A program made the translations under genes and the position numbers. This document shows, piece after piece, positions 9,319 to 16,145 of a DNA stretch of 22,347 nucleotides; positions within the stretch are counted from its first letter, which is position 1; the number at the start of each line of letters is the position of its first letter. Under the pieces are notes generated by a model. The model ran no database searches and was not told the origin of the DNA. It worked only from the letters and a program-made list of their open reading frames with translations. Source of the stretch: Planctomycetota bacterium (GTDB lineage: Bacteria > Planctomycetota > Phycisphaerae > Phycisphaerales > SM1A02); contig RFOC01000010.1 in NCBI GenBank assembly GCA_009926815.1, positions 1 through 22,347 on the forward strand. Reading direction: 5' to 3'.

Positions 9319-9632
9319 GGCGTGATCTCGTCCAGGTAGCCGGCGAGCTCGTTGGCGGCCTTCGCGTCACCGGCGTGTCGGGCGGCGATCAGGCCGCGCT
9401 CGAGCACCTCGGTCGCCCGCTTCACCTGGCCGGCGCGCTCGAGCACCTTGGCCAGATGGAAATGCGCATAGGCGTGCGAGGGCTCCAGTTCGAGCAGCCG
9501 CTCGAACCATCGCACGGCCTCGTCCAGTCGTTCCGCCTTGGCGTGCTCCTGCGCAATCCCGTACAGGCAGAACGTGTCCGAGGGATCCTGCTCGAGCATC
9601 GCCATGAGCGTGCCCAGTCGATCGGGGGCCAT
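9315..9632 (-). CDS. Small TPR-repeat protein
   Basis: A 105-residue soluble protein made almost entirely of two to three TPR helices (for example LDEAVRWFERLLELEPSHA, then a second helix pair beginning AYAHFHLAKVLERAG). Likely a protein-protein interaction module; the partner is unknown. It heads the minus-strand run TPR-recX-lipoprotein-rhodanese-cdsA. The ATG at 9632 is supported by a TAGCCT box ending 6 bases upstream. The stop overlaps the recX GTG. Confidence 0.85.
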   Translation of the reverse strand: MAPDRLGTLMAMLEQDPSDTFCLYGIAQEHAKAERLDEAVRWFERLLELEPSHAYAHFHLAKVLERAGQVKRATEVLERGLIAARHAGDAKAANELAGYLDEITP

Positions 9633-9638
9633 GGCCGA

Positions 9639-9644
9639 AGGCTA
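9639..9644 (-). promoter_or_regulatory. TANCNT -10-like box, leaderless start (TPR-recX-cdsA operon)
   Basis: TAGCCT on the minus strand ends 6 bases before the ATG at 9632. No Shine-Dalgarno sequence intervenes. The facing box for the divergent lipoprotein gene is 44 bases away. Confidence 0.6.
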
Positions 9645-9688
9645 GCCCGATGCGACCCGCGGGGCATGCAGCCGCGGCGTCGAGGGGC

Positions 9689-9694
9689 TATCGT
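9689..9694 (+). promoter_or_regulatory. TANCNT -10-like box, leaderless start (lipoprotein at 9702)
   Basis: TATCGT ends 7 bases before the ATG at 9702, with no ribosome-binding site between. It decides the start: an open frame extends upstream through the divergent promoter, but only 9702 gives both this spacing and a signal peptide. Confidence 0.6.
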
Positions 9695-9701
9695 GTGCCC
9701 G

Positions 9702-11216
9702 ATGCGTCCGGTCTGGCTCCTCATCGCGGCCCTGCTTTCGGGCTGCTTCGACAACACCTACGTGAAGGAGGACCGGACCGATCGCCGGCCCAAGGTGCTC
9801 AAGGTCACCTCGCACGTGGGAGGCACGCACGAGTGCGTGCTGGTGCGGGACCGCATCTGGTACGTGGGCTTCGGGCCGCAGTTGCTGGTGATCGAGGGGC
9901 GAGGGGTGCGCGAGGCCCGAGCGGAGCCGGCGGGCGAGCTGGGCCGGACCGGTCCGGTGTGCGACCTGGCCCTCTGGCGCGGTGACCTGGTTGGCGTGGT
10001 CCGCCGCGACGGCGTGCTTCGGTGGGATCTGGCGGTGCCTCGGCAACCCATGCTGGTGGACCGGGTGCCGGCCTCGGCGCTGGGCATCCGGCCGCACGGC
10101 CTCTCCGTGGTGGGGAACGAGCTCTTCATCTGGGGCGAGGGTGGCGTGGTGCGTGGCAGCGATGGCAAGCGGTTCCTGCCGTCCGCCGCCCTGGCTGGAC
10201 CCGTGGTCGCCACCTCGCAGGGGGTGGTGGCGGTGGTGGGCCGGCGTCTGGAGCGGATCGAGGATGGCCGCTTCGTGGGCGCGGCCACCGACATCGTGCC
10301 GCTTCCCGCAAGCGCGGGGCTCGAAGGTGGCTTCGCGTTCATGCTGCAGGGCCCGGGTGGGGCCACGGTGGGCCTCATGGGTCCGGACCTTCGCGAGCGC
10401 TCCGCCGAGGTCATGAAGGGCACCTTCAACCGGATCCGTCTCCGCGGCGACCGGCTGTGGATCCTCGGCGACACCGAGATGGCCAGCTGGGCGCTTCGCC
10501 AGGGTCGCATGGAGGACCCGGTGTTCGCCCGCGTGAAGGGCATCCGCGACGTGGCGCCGCTCTCGGACAACCTGCATGCCGCGGTGGGCTCCTTCGGCCG
10601 AGCGCTCTACCGCCTGAAGGAGGATCGCGAGGGTCCGGGCGACGAGTTCCTCTCGCCGCAGCGGGAGCCGGGTCGGCTGGACCGCTCCATCTTCGACGGC
10701 CGTCGCGTGCTCGCCGGCAGCGCCGAGGGCTTCTGGTTCTATCCCATCCGCGGCAAGGCCACGCTGTCGGACAAGTCCGTGGACCTGACCCAGATGCCCG
10801 AGACGCGCGCCACGCTCGCGTGGGGCACCGCCTCGGTGGCCAAGGGTGACGGGAAGGCGGACACGCCCGACGAGATGCGCGAGGTGCTGATCGACGGTCC
10901 CATGGGCAAGGCCCGATGGTCGCCGCCCAACCAGGGTTGGGTCTCCACCGTGGTCGCCGTGGACGGGGATCTCTGGGTGGGTCACTCCGAGGGGATCACC
11001 GTGCTGCGGAAGGGCCCGTCGCCCGAGGTCGAGGAAGGCACGCCCGCCGCGCTGGCCCTGGACGAGGTCGGCTCCGTCCGCATTCCCGGGCCCATCATCT
11101 GGCTGCATCCGCTGCGCACGGGCGGAGGCGTCGCCTTCGTCAGCCGGTTCGGCGGGATGGGCGTGGCCGAGCTGGTGCCCGACGACGCCGCGGCGCGGCT
11201 GGCCCCCTCGAGCTGA
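9702..11216 (+). CDS. Large predicted lipoprotein, probably beta-propeller-like, unknown function
   Basis: A 504-residue secreted protein. MRPVW and a short hydrophobic core lead to a lipobox LLSGC with lipidation at Cys15. The mature part is a succession of short beta strands with recurring patterns such as GDRLWILGD, VDGDLWVGHSEG and GNELFIWGEGG, which look like irregular beta-propeller blades of the kind that read out values from a central axis. I do not recognise a named family. It is transcribed alone from its own leaderless-type promoter, divergent from the TPR-recX operon. Its last 77 bases overlap, on the opposite strand, the end of nth. Confidence 0.78.
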   Translation: MRPVWLLIAALLSGCFDNTYVKEDRTDRRPKVLKVTSHVGGTHECVLVRDRIWYVGFGPQLLVIEGRGVREARAEPAGELGRTGPVCDLALWRGDLVGVVRRDGVLRWDLAVPRQPMLVDRVPASALGIRPHGLSVVGNELFIWGEGGVVRGSDGKRFLPSAALAGPVVATSQGVVAVVGRRLERIEDGRFVGAATDIVPLPASAGLEGGFAFMLQGPGGATVGLMGPDLRERSAEVMKGTFNRIRLRGDRLWILGDTEMASWALRQGRMEDPVFARVKGIRDVAPLSDNLHAAVGSFGRALYRLKEDREGPGDEFLSPQREPGRLDRSIFDGRRVLAGSAEGFWFYPIRGKATLSDKSVDLTQMPETRATLAWGTASVAKGDGKADTPDEMREVLIDGPMGKARWSPPNQGWVSTVVAVDGDLWVGHSEGITVLRKGPSPEVEEGTPAALALDEVGSVRIPGPIIWLHPLRTGGGVAFVSRFGGMGVAELVPDDAAARLAPSS

Positions 11217-11874
11217 GACGGGCCTCGGCGCAGAAGGCCAGGCAGATCGGATCCTCCGCGCAGCGTCCGCCGCGTGCGCGGCAGGCACGACGACCGTGGA
11301 AGATGAGCAGATGGCTGAGCAGGCACCAGTCCTTGCGTGGGAAGAGCGCCATGAGGTCCCGCTCCACCTTCGCCGGATCCTCGTGGCGGCTCAGGCCCAT
11401 GCGACGCGCCAGCCGTCCCACGTGCGTGTCCACCACCACGCCCTCCTGCAGGCCGAAGGCGTTGCCCAGGACCACGTTGGCGGTCTTGCGAGCGACGCCG
11501 CGCAGGGTGAGCAGTTCCTCCATGGTCCGAGGCACCTGGCCCTCGAAGCGGTCGCAGAGCGCCTGCATGCTCTCGTGCACGCTGCGGGCCTTGTTGCGCC
11601 AGAAGTTCAGCGTGCGCACGTGGGGCTCGATGGCCGCCGCGCCCGCCGCGGCGTAGTCCGAGGGCCGCGGAAAGGCCTTGAACAGCCCCGGGGTGGCCCG
11701 GTTCACGCCCACGTCGGTGCTCTGGGCGCTCAGGATGGTCGCCACCAGAAGCTCGTGCGGTTCACGCCAGTCGAGCTCGCAGTGGGCGTCCGGATAGCGG
11801 CGCTTCAGCGCGGCCAGCAGGCGGCGGGCCCGGGCCAGCTGACGAGGGCTCTTGCGTGGCAGCGCGGTGGGCAT
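11140..11874 (-). CDS. nth: Endonuclease III-like DNA glycosylase with unusual Fe-S cysteine spacing
   Basis: A 244-residue HhH-GPD base-excision repair glycosylase/AP lyase for oxidised pyrimidines. The catalytic Lys is K130 in the helix-hairpin-helix (LRGVARKTANVVL), and the catalytic Asp is D149 in VVVDTHVGR; SAQSTD at 49-54 is also typical. Two oddities: the hairpin usually reads LPGVGRKTA, so Pro and Gly are replaced by Arg and Ala; and the four C-terminal cysteines are C198, C205, C211, C215, a spacing of 6-5-3 instead of the usual 6-2-5 for the 4Fe-4S cluster. A basic Pro/Arg-rich tail of about 28 residues follows and is encoded antisense to the end of the lipoprotein gene. The ATG is supported by a TACCCT box 7 bases upstream. 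Confidence 0.88.
   Translation of the reverse strand: MPTALPRKSPRQLARARRLLAALKRRYPDAHCELDWREPHELLVATILSAQSTDVGVNRATPGLFKAFPRPSDYAAAGAAAIEPHVRTLNFWRNKARSVHESMQALCDRFEGQVPRTMEELLTLRGVARKTANVVLGNAFGLQEGVVVDTHVGRLARRMGLSRHEDPAKVERDLMALFPRKDWCLLSHLLIFHGRRACRARGGRCAEDPICLAFCAEARLSSRGPAAPRRRRAPARPRPSRRTG
11201..11224. terminator. Weak inverted repeat around the stop of the 9702 lipoprotein gene
   Basis: GGCCC and GGGCC can pair across a 14-base loop that holds the stop codon and a CTCGAG palindrome. The stem is short, the loop is long and no T-tract follows, so support is weak. Confidence 0.2.
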
Positions 11875-11881
11875 CGGCGCA

Positions 11882-11887
11882 AGGGTA
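11882..11887 (-). promoter_or_regulatory. TANCNT -10-like box, leaderless start (nth)
   Basis: TACCCT on the minus strand ends 7 bases before the ATG at 11874. It is exactly 14 bases from the opposing box at 11902-11907, so RNA polymerase could not occupy both promoters at once. Confidence 0.6.
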
Positions 11888-11901
11888 GGCGCTGCCACGG
11901 C

Positions 11902-11907
11902 TATCCT
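11902..11907 (+). promoter_or_regulatory. TANCNT -10-like box, leaderless start (TIM-barrel gene)
   Basis: TATCCT ends 6 bases before the ATG at 11914. There is no ribosome-binding site. It supports 11914 over the longer frame open from 11296. Confidence 0.6.
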
Positions 11908-11913
11908 CGCCCC

Positions 11914-12645
11914 ATGCGCGATGCTCCGGTGCCTCTCGGCGTGACGCTTGGCCCGCTCGGGGCCGTGGCGGAAGGCATGGACCTGGCCGTCGGGTGGGGA
12001 CTGGCGGCCGTGCAGTTCGACGCCTCCGACCCGAATCTGCGTCCGCGCGAGCTGGGCGAGAGCGCTCGCCGCGACCTGTCGGCGTCGCTCCGCCGCCGTG
12101 GCCTGGTGGCCTCGGGCATCGACTGCTTCGTCCCGGTCGAGCGATTCGCCGATGCTGCGCGGATCGAGCGTGCCATCGACGCGGTGCTTGGTTCGATCAC
12201 GCTCGCCGAGGCGCTCGGTCGCGTGCCCGTCTGCCTGCATCTGCCGGCCGAGGGTGCCGCCACGGAGACCCTTCGCCGAGAGTCCGATCGTCGGGGCGTG
12301 CCTCTGGTGGACTTCACGCGGAACAGCGTCGCTCCGCGCGTCGGGCTGGATCCTGCGGCCACGCTCGCGGCGGGCGAGGATCCCGTGGCCGAGGTGCACC
12401 GCAGCGTGGGCAGGGTGGGTGCGGCCCGGGTGGTCGACCTGCTGGCCAGCGGCATGCGAGGCCCGATCGGCGAGCCCGCGGGGTCACGGCTGGACGCCAT
12501 GTCGTGGCGACTCGCGCTGGAGATGAGCGGCTTCCGCGGCGTTCCGGTGATCGACGGGCGGCAGTGGGTCCAGCCGCTGCAGGGCATCCGCGCGACGATC
12601 GAGCGTTGGGTGGCGCTGCTGCCCGCGGCGGGGGTGGCGTCATGA
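11914..12645 (+). CDS. Probable xylose-isomerase-like TIM-barrel protein
   Basis: A 243-residue soluble protein. The pattern of alternating hydrophobic strands and Arg/Ala/Glu helices (LGVTLGPLG, AAVQFDASD, LVASGIDCFVP, VPVCLHLP, GVPVIDGRQW) resembles the sugar-phosphate isomerase/epimerase-like TIM barrels common in planctomycetes, with the 'LRRRGLVASGID' segment most suggestive. Metal-binding Glu/His/Asp residues of true isomerases are not clearly placed, so the catalytic function is uncertain and the family call is moderate. It is translated from a leaderless-type start and overlaps acpS by four bases (ATGA), placing it at the head of the acpS operon. Confidence 0.62.
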   Translation: MRDAPVPLGVTLGPLGAVAEGMDLAVGWGLAAVQFDASDPNLRPRELGESARRDLSASLRRRGLVASGIDCFVPVERFADAARIERAIDAVLGSITLAEALGRVPVCLHLPAEGAATETLRRESDRRGVPLVDFTRNSVAPRVGLDPAATLAAGEDPVAEVHRSVGRVGAARVVDLLASGMRGPIGEPAGSRLDAMSWRLALEMSGFRGVPVIDGRQWVQPLQGIRATIERWVALLPAAGVAS

Positions 12646-13070
12646 AGCCCGCGGGCATGGTGGTGATCGGTCACGGCGTGGATCTGGCCGACGTGGCTCG
12701 CATCGATCGCATGCTGCAGGAGCATCCGGACCGCTTCACGGAGCGCGTCTTCACCGCCATCGAGCGCGGCTATGCCGATGCCGGCGGCACCCGGCGTGCC
12801 GAGCGCTACGCGGCTCGCTTCGCGGCCAAGGAAGCGGCCATGAAGGCGCTGGGCACGGGATGGCGAAGCGGCATCGCGTGGACGGATGCCGAGGTGGTGC
12901 ATGGCGCGGATGGGGCCCCCACGCTTCGCGTGCATGGACGTCTGGCCGAGATCGCGGCGGAGCGGGGGATCGATGCCTGGCTGATCTCGCTCACGCACAC
13001 GGATGACCTGGCCATGGCCAGCGTGATCGCCGGGCGTCGCGGCCCTGCCGGGCCCGGTAGCATGACGTGA
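12642..13070 (+). CDS. acpS: Holo-[acyl-carrier-protein] synthase
   Basis: A 142-residue 4'-phosphopantetheinyl transferase that activates acyl carrier protein for fatty-acid synthesis. The Mg-binding residues are in the two family motifs: D14 in GHGVDLADVARI and E64 in RFAAKEAAMKALGTG. Length and the SLTHTDDLAMA C-terminal strand fit the AcpS (not Sfp) class. The start overlaps the upstream stop by four bases. The last few codons contain the TAGCAT box for the next gene, and its stop overlaps that gene's ATG (TGATG). Confidence 0.93.
   Translation: MKPAGMVVIGHGVDLADVARIDRMLQEHPDRFTERVFTAIERGYADAGGTRRAERYAARFAAKEAAMKALGTGWRSGIAWTDAEVVHGADGAPTLRVHGRLAEIAAERGIDAWLISLTHTDDLAMASVIAGRRGPAGPGSMT
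13058..13063 (+). promoter_or_regulatory. TANCNT -10-like box inside the end of acpS
   Basis: TAGCAT ends 6 bases before the ATG at 13070 and 3 bases before the alternative GTG at 13067. The standard 6-7 base spacing favours ATG 13070. It implies an internal promoter, so the next gene can be expressed apart from acpS. Confidence 0.5.
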
Positions 13071-13741
13071 TGCGACGTCGCGGCACGCCCACGCTCTACG
13101 AACTGGCCCGAAGCACCTCCGGTGCGGGTGCCGAGGCGGCGGGCACCAGGTCGGCGCCATCGTTCATCGCCTCGGCCATGCGCTCGATCCGCGTGCCCAT
13201 GGGCTTCGTCTGGCTCATCGGGGTCGGCGTGCTGCTGCTGGCGACCATCGCCTATGCGTTCGGGTTCAGCCGCGGCAAGGCGGCGGGCTTCGCCGAAGGG
13301 GTCAACCAGCAGCTGGGTCAGGAGCAGGCCCGGGTCACCACCCGTGCAGTGCAGGATCCGCTGGCCGTGGCGTCGGCCGCCCCCGAGGCGGCGACCCCGA
13401 CGGCCGCCCCCCAGGCAGCCCCGGAACCGGCCTCTGCGGCCGGCGATCCGCGTCGGAAGGGGGCCTGGTACTTCCGAATCGTGACCGGACCCACGCAGGC
13501 CGGGGGTGAGGCCCTGGTCGCCTTCTGCCGTTCCGAGGGGCTTGATGCGCGAATGGTTTCCGACGATAATGGCAAGTCGCGCAAGATCATCGTCCTTCCC
13601 GGCCTGGCCGGTCCCGAAGCCCGCAAGTCGGCGGATGGGCAGGCCCTGGAGGCGAAGATCAAGAGCGTGGGCCAGCGCTGGAAGGCGAAGGCCAAGGGCA
13701 ATCGCAGTTTCGACGATGCCCAGCTTGAACCGTACCGCTAG
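13070..13741 (+). CDS. Single-pass membrane protein with a SPOR-like C-terminal region
   Basis: A 223-residue protein. A short cytoplasmic N-terminus (1-43) is followed by one transmembrane helix (about 44-66, VWLIGVGVLLLATIAYAFGF), a Pro/Ala-rich linker (about 96-125), and a compact C-terminal region (131-223) beginning AWYFRIVTGP. The shape (inner-membrane anchor, low-complexity linker, small mixed alpha/beta end with 'Y-F-R-I-V-T-G-P') recalls SPOR proteins that bind denuded peptidoglycan, but I cannot confirm the SPOR fold and the family may be a planctomycete-specific one. GTG at 13067 is an alternative start. The stop is 53 bases before the small basic protein gene. Confidence 0.6.
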   Translation: MRRRGTPTLYELARSTSGAGAEAAGTRSAPSFIASAMRSIRVPMGFVWLIGVGVLLLATIAYAFGFSRGKAAGFAEGVNQQLGQEQARVTTRAVQDPLAVASAAPEAATPTAAPQAAPEPASAAGDPRRKGAWYFRIVTGPTQAGGEALVAFCRSEGLDARMVSDDNGKSRKIIVLPGLAGPEARKSADGQALEAKIKSVGQRWKAKAKGNRSFDDAQLEPYR

Positions 13742-13794
13742 GCGCGTGCCCGGCAGACACTGACTTTCGCGAACTTCACACCCCACGAGCAGCC

Positions 13795-14082
13795 ATGAGC
13801 ATTCACCCCAGCCTCAAGACCAAGTCCGGAGCCCTCAACCAGCATCGCAACGTGCTGACCCGCGCCGAGCGGATCGCCAAGTTGACCCTGGAGCACGGCT
13901 TCGATCCCGAGAAGAAGGCCGCCCTGGGTCTGGTCAAGGTCCGCTCGATCAAGGTGTCGGCGGGCAAGAAGGCCACCAAGAAGGCCGAGGGCGAGGCCGG
14001 CGGCGATGCGAAGGCTGGTGCGGCGCCTGCCGCCAAGGCCGCAGCGCCTGCCGCGGGTGCCGCGGCCGCCAAGAAGAAGTGA
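13795..14082 (+). CDS. PVC-type small basic protein with an Ala/Lys-rich tail
   Basis: A 95-residue highly basic protein. Residues 1-50 match the small basic protein family found in Planctomycetes, Verrucomicrobia and Chlamydiae (MSIHPSLKTKSG, then HRNVLTRAERIAKL, then LGLVKVRSIKV), whose abundance and charge have led to the view that it associates with rRNA or the ribosome. Residues 51-95 are an Ala/Lys/Gly repeat-like tail ending in three lysines, reminiscent of histone H1-like and ribosomal extensions. No leaderless box or clear Shine-Dalgarno sequence is seen upstream. The aminotransferase gene starts 3 bases after the stop, suggesting co-transcription. Confidence 0.85.
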   Translation: MSIHPSLKTKSGALNQHRNVLTRAERIAKLTLEHGFDPEKKAALGLVKVRSIKVSAGKKATKKAEGEAGGDAKAGAAPAAKAAAPAAGAAAAKKK

Positions 14083-14085
14083 CGC

Positions 14086-15264
14086 GTGGGGACGTCCTCC
14101 GCGCAGCCAGCCTCGCGGCTTCCGCTTGACCGGCTGATCGCGTCGCGCAGCCGCTCCATCGACGCTTCCGGCATCCGGAAGGTGTTCGACCTTGGTGCCA
14201 GGCTGAAGGACCCCATCAACCTCTCCATCGGGCAGCCCGATTTCGCGGTGCCCGAGGTCATGCGCGAGGCGGCGGCGCACGCGATTCGCGAGAACCGAAG
14301 TGGATACTCGGTCACGCAGGGCATCCCGGAACTGCACCAGGCCATCTGGCGGCATCTGGAGCGGGATGTCGGCTGGAAGGGACCCACGGCGGACCTGGGC
14401 TGCATCGTGACCAGCGGCACCAGCGGCGGATTGCTGCTGGGCCTCATGGCGGTGCTCGATCCGGGTGACGAGTTCATCGCGCCGGACCCGTACTTCGTCA
14501 TGTATCCCCAGATGGCCCGCATGATGGGCGCCGTCTGCGTGACCTGCGACACGTACCCGGACTTCCGCATGACCGCCGAGCGCGTGGAGCCGCTCATCAC
14601 GCCGCGCACCAAGGCGGTGCTGGTGAACTCGCCCAGCAACCCGTGCGGCACGGTGCTGACCGGCGCCGAGATGGCCGATCTGGTCGACCTGTGCCGCCGC
14701 AAGGGCGTGCTGCTGGTCAGCGACGAGATCTACGACGAGTTCTGCTTCGCCGATGCCCGCGAGGAGGGCCGTTGCCCGAGTCCCGCCCGCATGAGCGAGG
14801 AGTGCCTGCTCATCCGAGGCTTCGGCAAGACCTACGGATGCACCGGGTGGCGGCTGGGCTACGCCGCCGGCCCCATGCCGATCATCCAGGAGATCGCCAA
14901 GTTCCAGCAGTACACGTTCGTGTGCGCTCCCACGCCGCTGCAGTGGGGGGTGATCCCCGCCTTCGACGTGGACCTCTCGCCGGTCGTGGCGGAGTACACG
15001 CGGCGCCGCGACATGGTGGTGCAGGCGTTCGAGGGCGTGGCCAACGTGGCCCGCCCGTGCGGCGCGTTCTACGCGTTCGTGGAGGTGCCTCGGCGACTGG
15101 GCTTGACCGCGACGCAGTTCGTGGAACGCGCCATCGCCGAACGCGTGCTGGTGATTCCCGGGAACGTGTTCAGCGGTCGCGACACGCACTTCCGTCTCAG
15201 CTTCGCCACGCTGCCCTCGAAGCTGGAGGAAGGGCTCTCGATCCTGCGGCGGCTGATGGGCTGA
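14086..15264 (+). CDS. Class I/II pyridoxal-phosphate aminotransferase
   Basis: A 392-residue fold-type I aminotransferase of the aspartate-aminotransferase group. The Schiff-base Lys is K248 in GFGKTYGCTGWRLGY; N185 in NSPSNPCG, D213 and Y216 in SDEIYDEF bind the cofactor; R373-region SFRLSFA supplies the carboxylate contact (HFRLSFAT). The active-site Tyr segment RSGYSVTQGI is present near 71-80. It probably acts on aspartate, aromatic or related amino acids; the donor cannot be set from sequence. The start is GTG, only 3 bases after the small basic protein stop, with no own promoter seen. It converges on thiG with 12 bases between stops. Confidence 0.88.
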   Translation: MGTSSAQPASRLPLDRLIASRSRSIDASGIRKVFDLGARLKDPINLSIGQPDFAVPEVMREAAAHAIRENRSGYSVTQGIPELHQAIWRHLERDVGWKGPTADLGCIVTSGTSGGLLLGLMAVLDPGDEFIAPDPYFVMYPQMARMMGAVCVTCDTYPDFRMTAERVEPLITPRTKAVLVNSPSNPCGTVLTGAEMADLVDLCRRKGVLLVSDEIYDEFCFADAREEGRCPSPARMSEECLLIRGFGKTYGCTGWRLGYAAGPMPIIQEIAKFQQYTFVCAPTPLQWGVIPAFDVDLSPVVAEYTRRRDMVVQAFEGVANVARPCGAFYAFVEVPRRLGLTATQFVERAIAERVLVIPGNVFSGRDTHFRLSFATLPSKLEEGLSILRRLMG

Positions 15265-15269
15265 GGCCC
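15258..15269. terminator. Possible bidirectional hairpin at the aminotransferase / thiG junction
   Basis: GGGC-TGAG-GCCC: a 4-bp G+C stem whose loop holds the aminotransferase stop codon. It resembles the hairpins at 6086-6099 and 17156-17171 but is shorter. No T-tract. Confidence 0.3.
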
Positions 15270-15276
15270 GTCCCTC

Positions 15277-16143
15277 TCACTCCCCCGGGATGTGCACGAA
15301 GGTCCCGTTCCAGGGGCTGCTGGCGGATCCAAGCAACTTGCGCGGAATTCGACCCGAGCGGGCCCCCAGCCATCCCGATGCGCAGGCCAGCCGCATGGCG
15401 TGGGCCATTCGCACCGGATCGGCGGCATGGGCGATGCCCGTGTTGAGGAGCACGCCGTCGGCACCAAGTTCCATGGCGATCGTCACGTCGCTGGGGGTGC
15501 CCACGCCCGCGTCCACGATCACGGGGAAGCCGGGCTGCCCGCCGTGCGTCGGATCCTTGAGCACCTGCAGCAGGATGGCGATCGCCTCGGGATTCGCCAC
15601 GCCGCGGCCCGAGCCGATCGGACTGCCCGCCGGCATGACGCTGGTCGCGCCGGCGTCGCGAAGCCGCCGCGCCAGGATCGCGTCATCACTGCTGTAGACC
15701 AGCACCTCGAAGCCATCCTTCACCAGTTCCCGGGTGGCCTCGAGCGTGCCCTGGGGATCGGGCAGCAGGGTGGCCTTGTCGCCCAGCACCTCCAGCTTCA
15801 CCCAGCGCGAGCCAGGGTTGCCCAGTTGCTCCAGCAGATCTCGTCCAAGCCTGGCCACGCGCACGGCATCGTCGGCACTGAAGCAGCCGGCGGTGTTGGG
15901 AAGCACGGTCAGGCGATCGAGCGGCAGCGCATCCAGCAGCGAGCGGCCCTGCGCATCGAAGAGTCGCTCGCGGCGCACCGCCACGGTCACGGCGTCGGCG
16001 CCGCTGGCCTCGATGGCCTCTCGCGTCTGCTCCAGGTCCCGGTACTTGCCCGTGCCCACCACCAGCCGCGAGCGGAGGGTGAAGGAACCCACCTGCAGGG
16101 GCGGAATGGCCGGCACGATCGTCGGAGTGAAGGTTGCCGTCAT
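15277..16143 (-). CDS. thiG: Thiazole synthase
   Basis: A 288-residue TIM-barrel enzyme that builds the thiazole phosphate of thiamine from 1-deoxy-xylulose-5-phosphate, dehydroglycine and sulfur delivered by ThiS-thiocarboxylate. The Schiff-base Lys is K117 in WVKLEVLGD; other family blocks are SRLVVGTGKY (25-34), PNTAGC (82-87), MPAGSPIGSGRG and VDAGVGTPSD, then ADGVLLNTGIAHA. The C-terminal tail is slightly longer than usual. The ATG at 16143 is used because it follows thiS by 2 bases; the frame is open further upstream through thiS. Confidence 0.95.
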   Translation of the reverse strand: MTATFTPTIVPAIPPLQVGSFTLRSRLVVGTGKYRDLEQTREAIEASGADAVTVAVRRERLFDAQGRSLLDALPLDRLTVLPNTAGCFSADDAVRVARLGRDLLEQLGNPGSRWVKLEVLGDKATLLPDPQGTLEATRELVKDGFEVLVYSSDDAILARRLRDAGATSVMPAGSPIGSGRGVANPEAIAILLQVLKDPTHGGQPGFPVIVDAGVGTPSDVTIAMELGADGVLLNTGIAHAADPVRMAHAMRLACASGWLGARSGRIPRKLLGSASSPWNGTFVHIPGE

Positions 16144-16145
16144 GG

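Noticed and set aside
11296..11913. A plus-strand open frame upstream of the TIM-barrel gene, antisense to nth
   Set aside because: It is a high-G+C shadow of nth: composition is Arg/His-rich, it resembles no family, and the TATCCT box with the ATG at 11914 marks the real start.
13723..13794. TTGAAC at 13725-13730 as a -35 element for the small basic protein gene
   Set aside because: No A+T-rich or TANCNT hexamer lies at a suitable 16-18 base distance; the promoter, if any, could not be placed.
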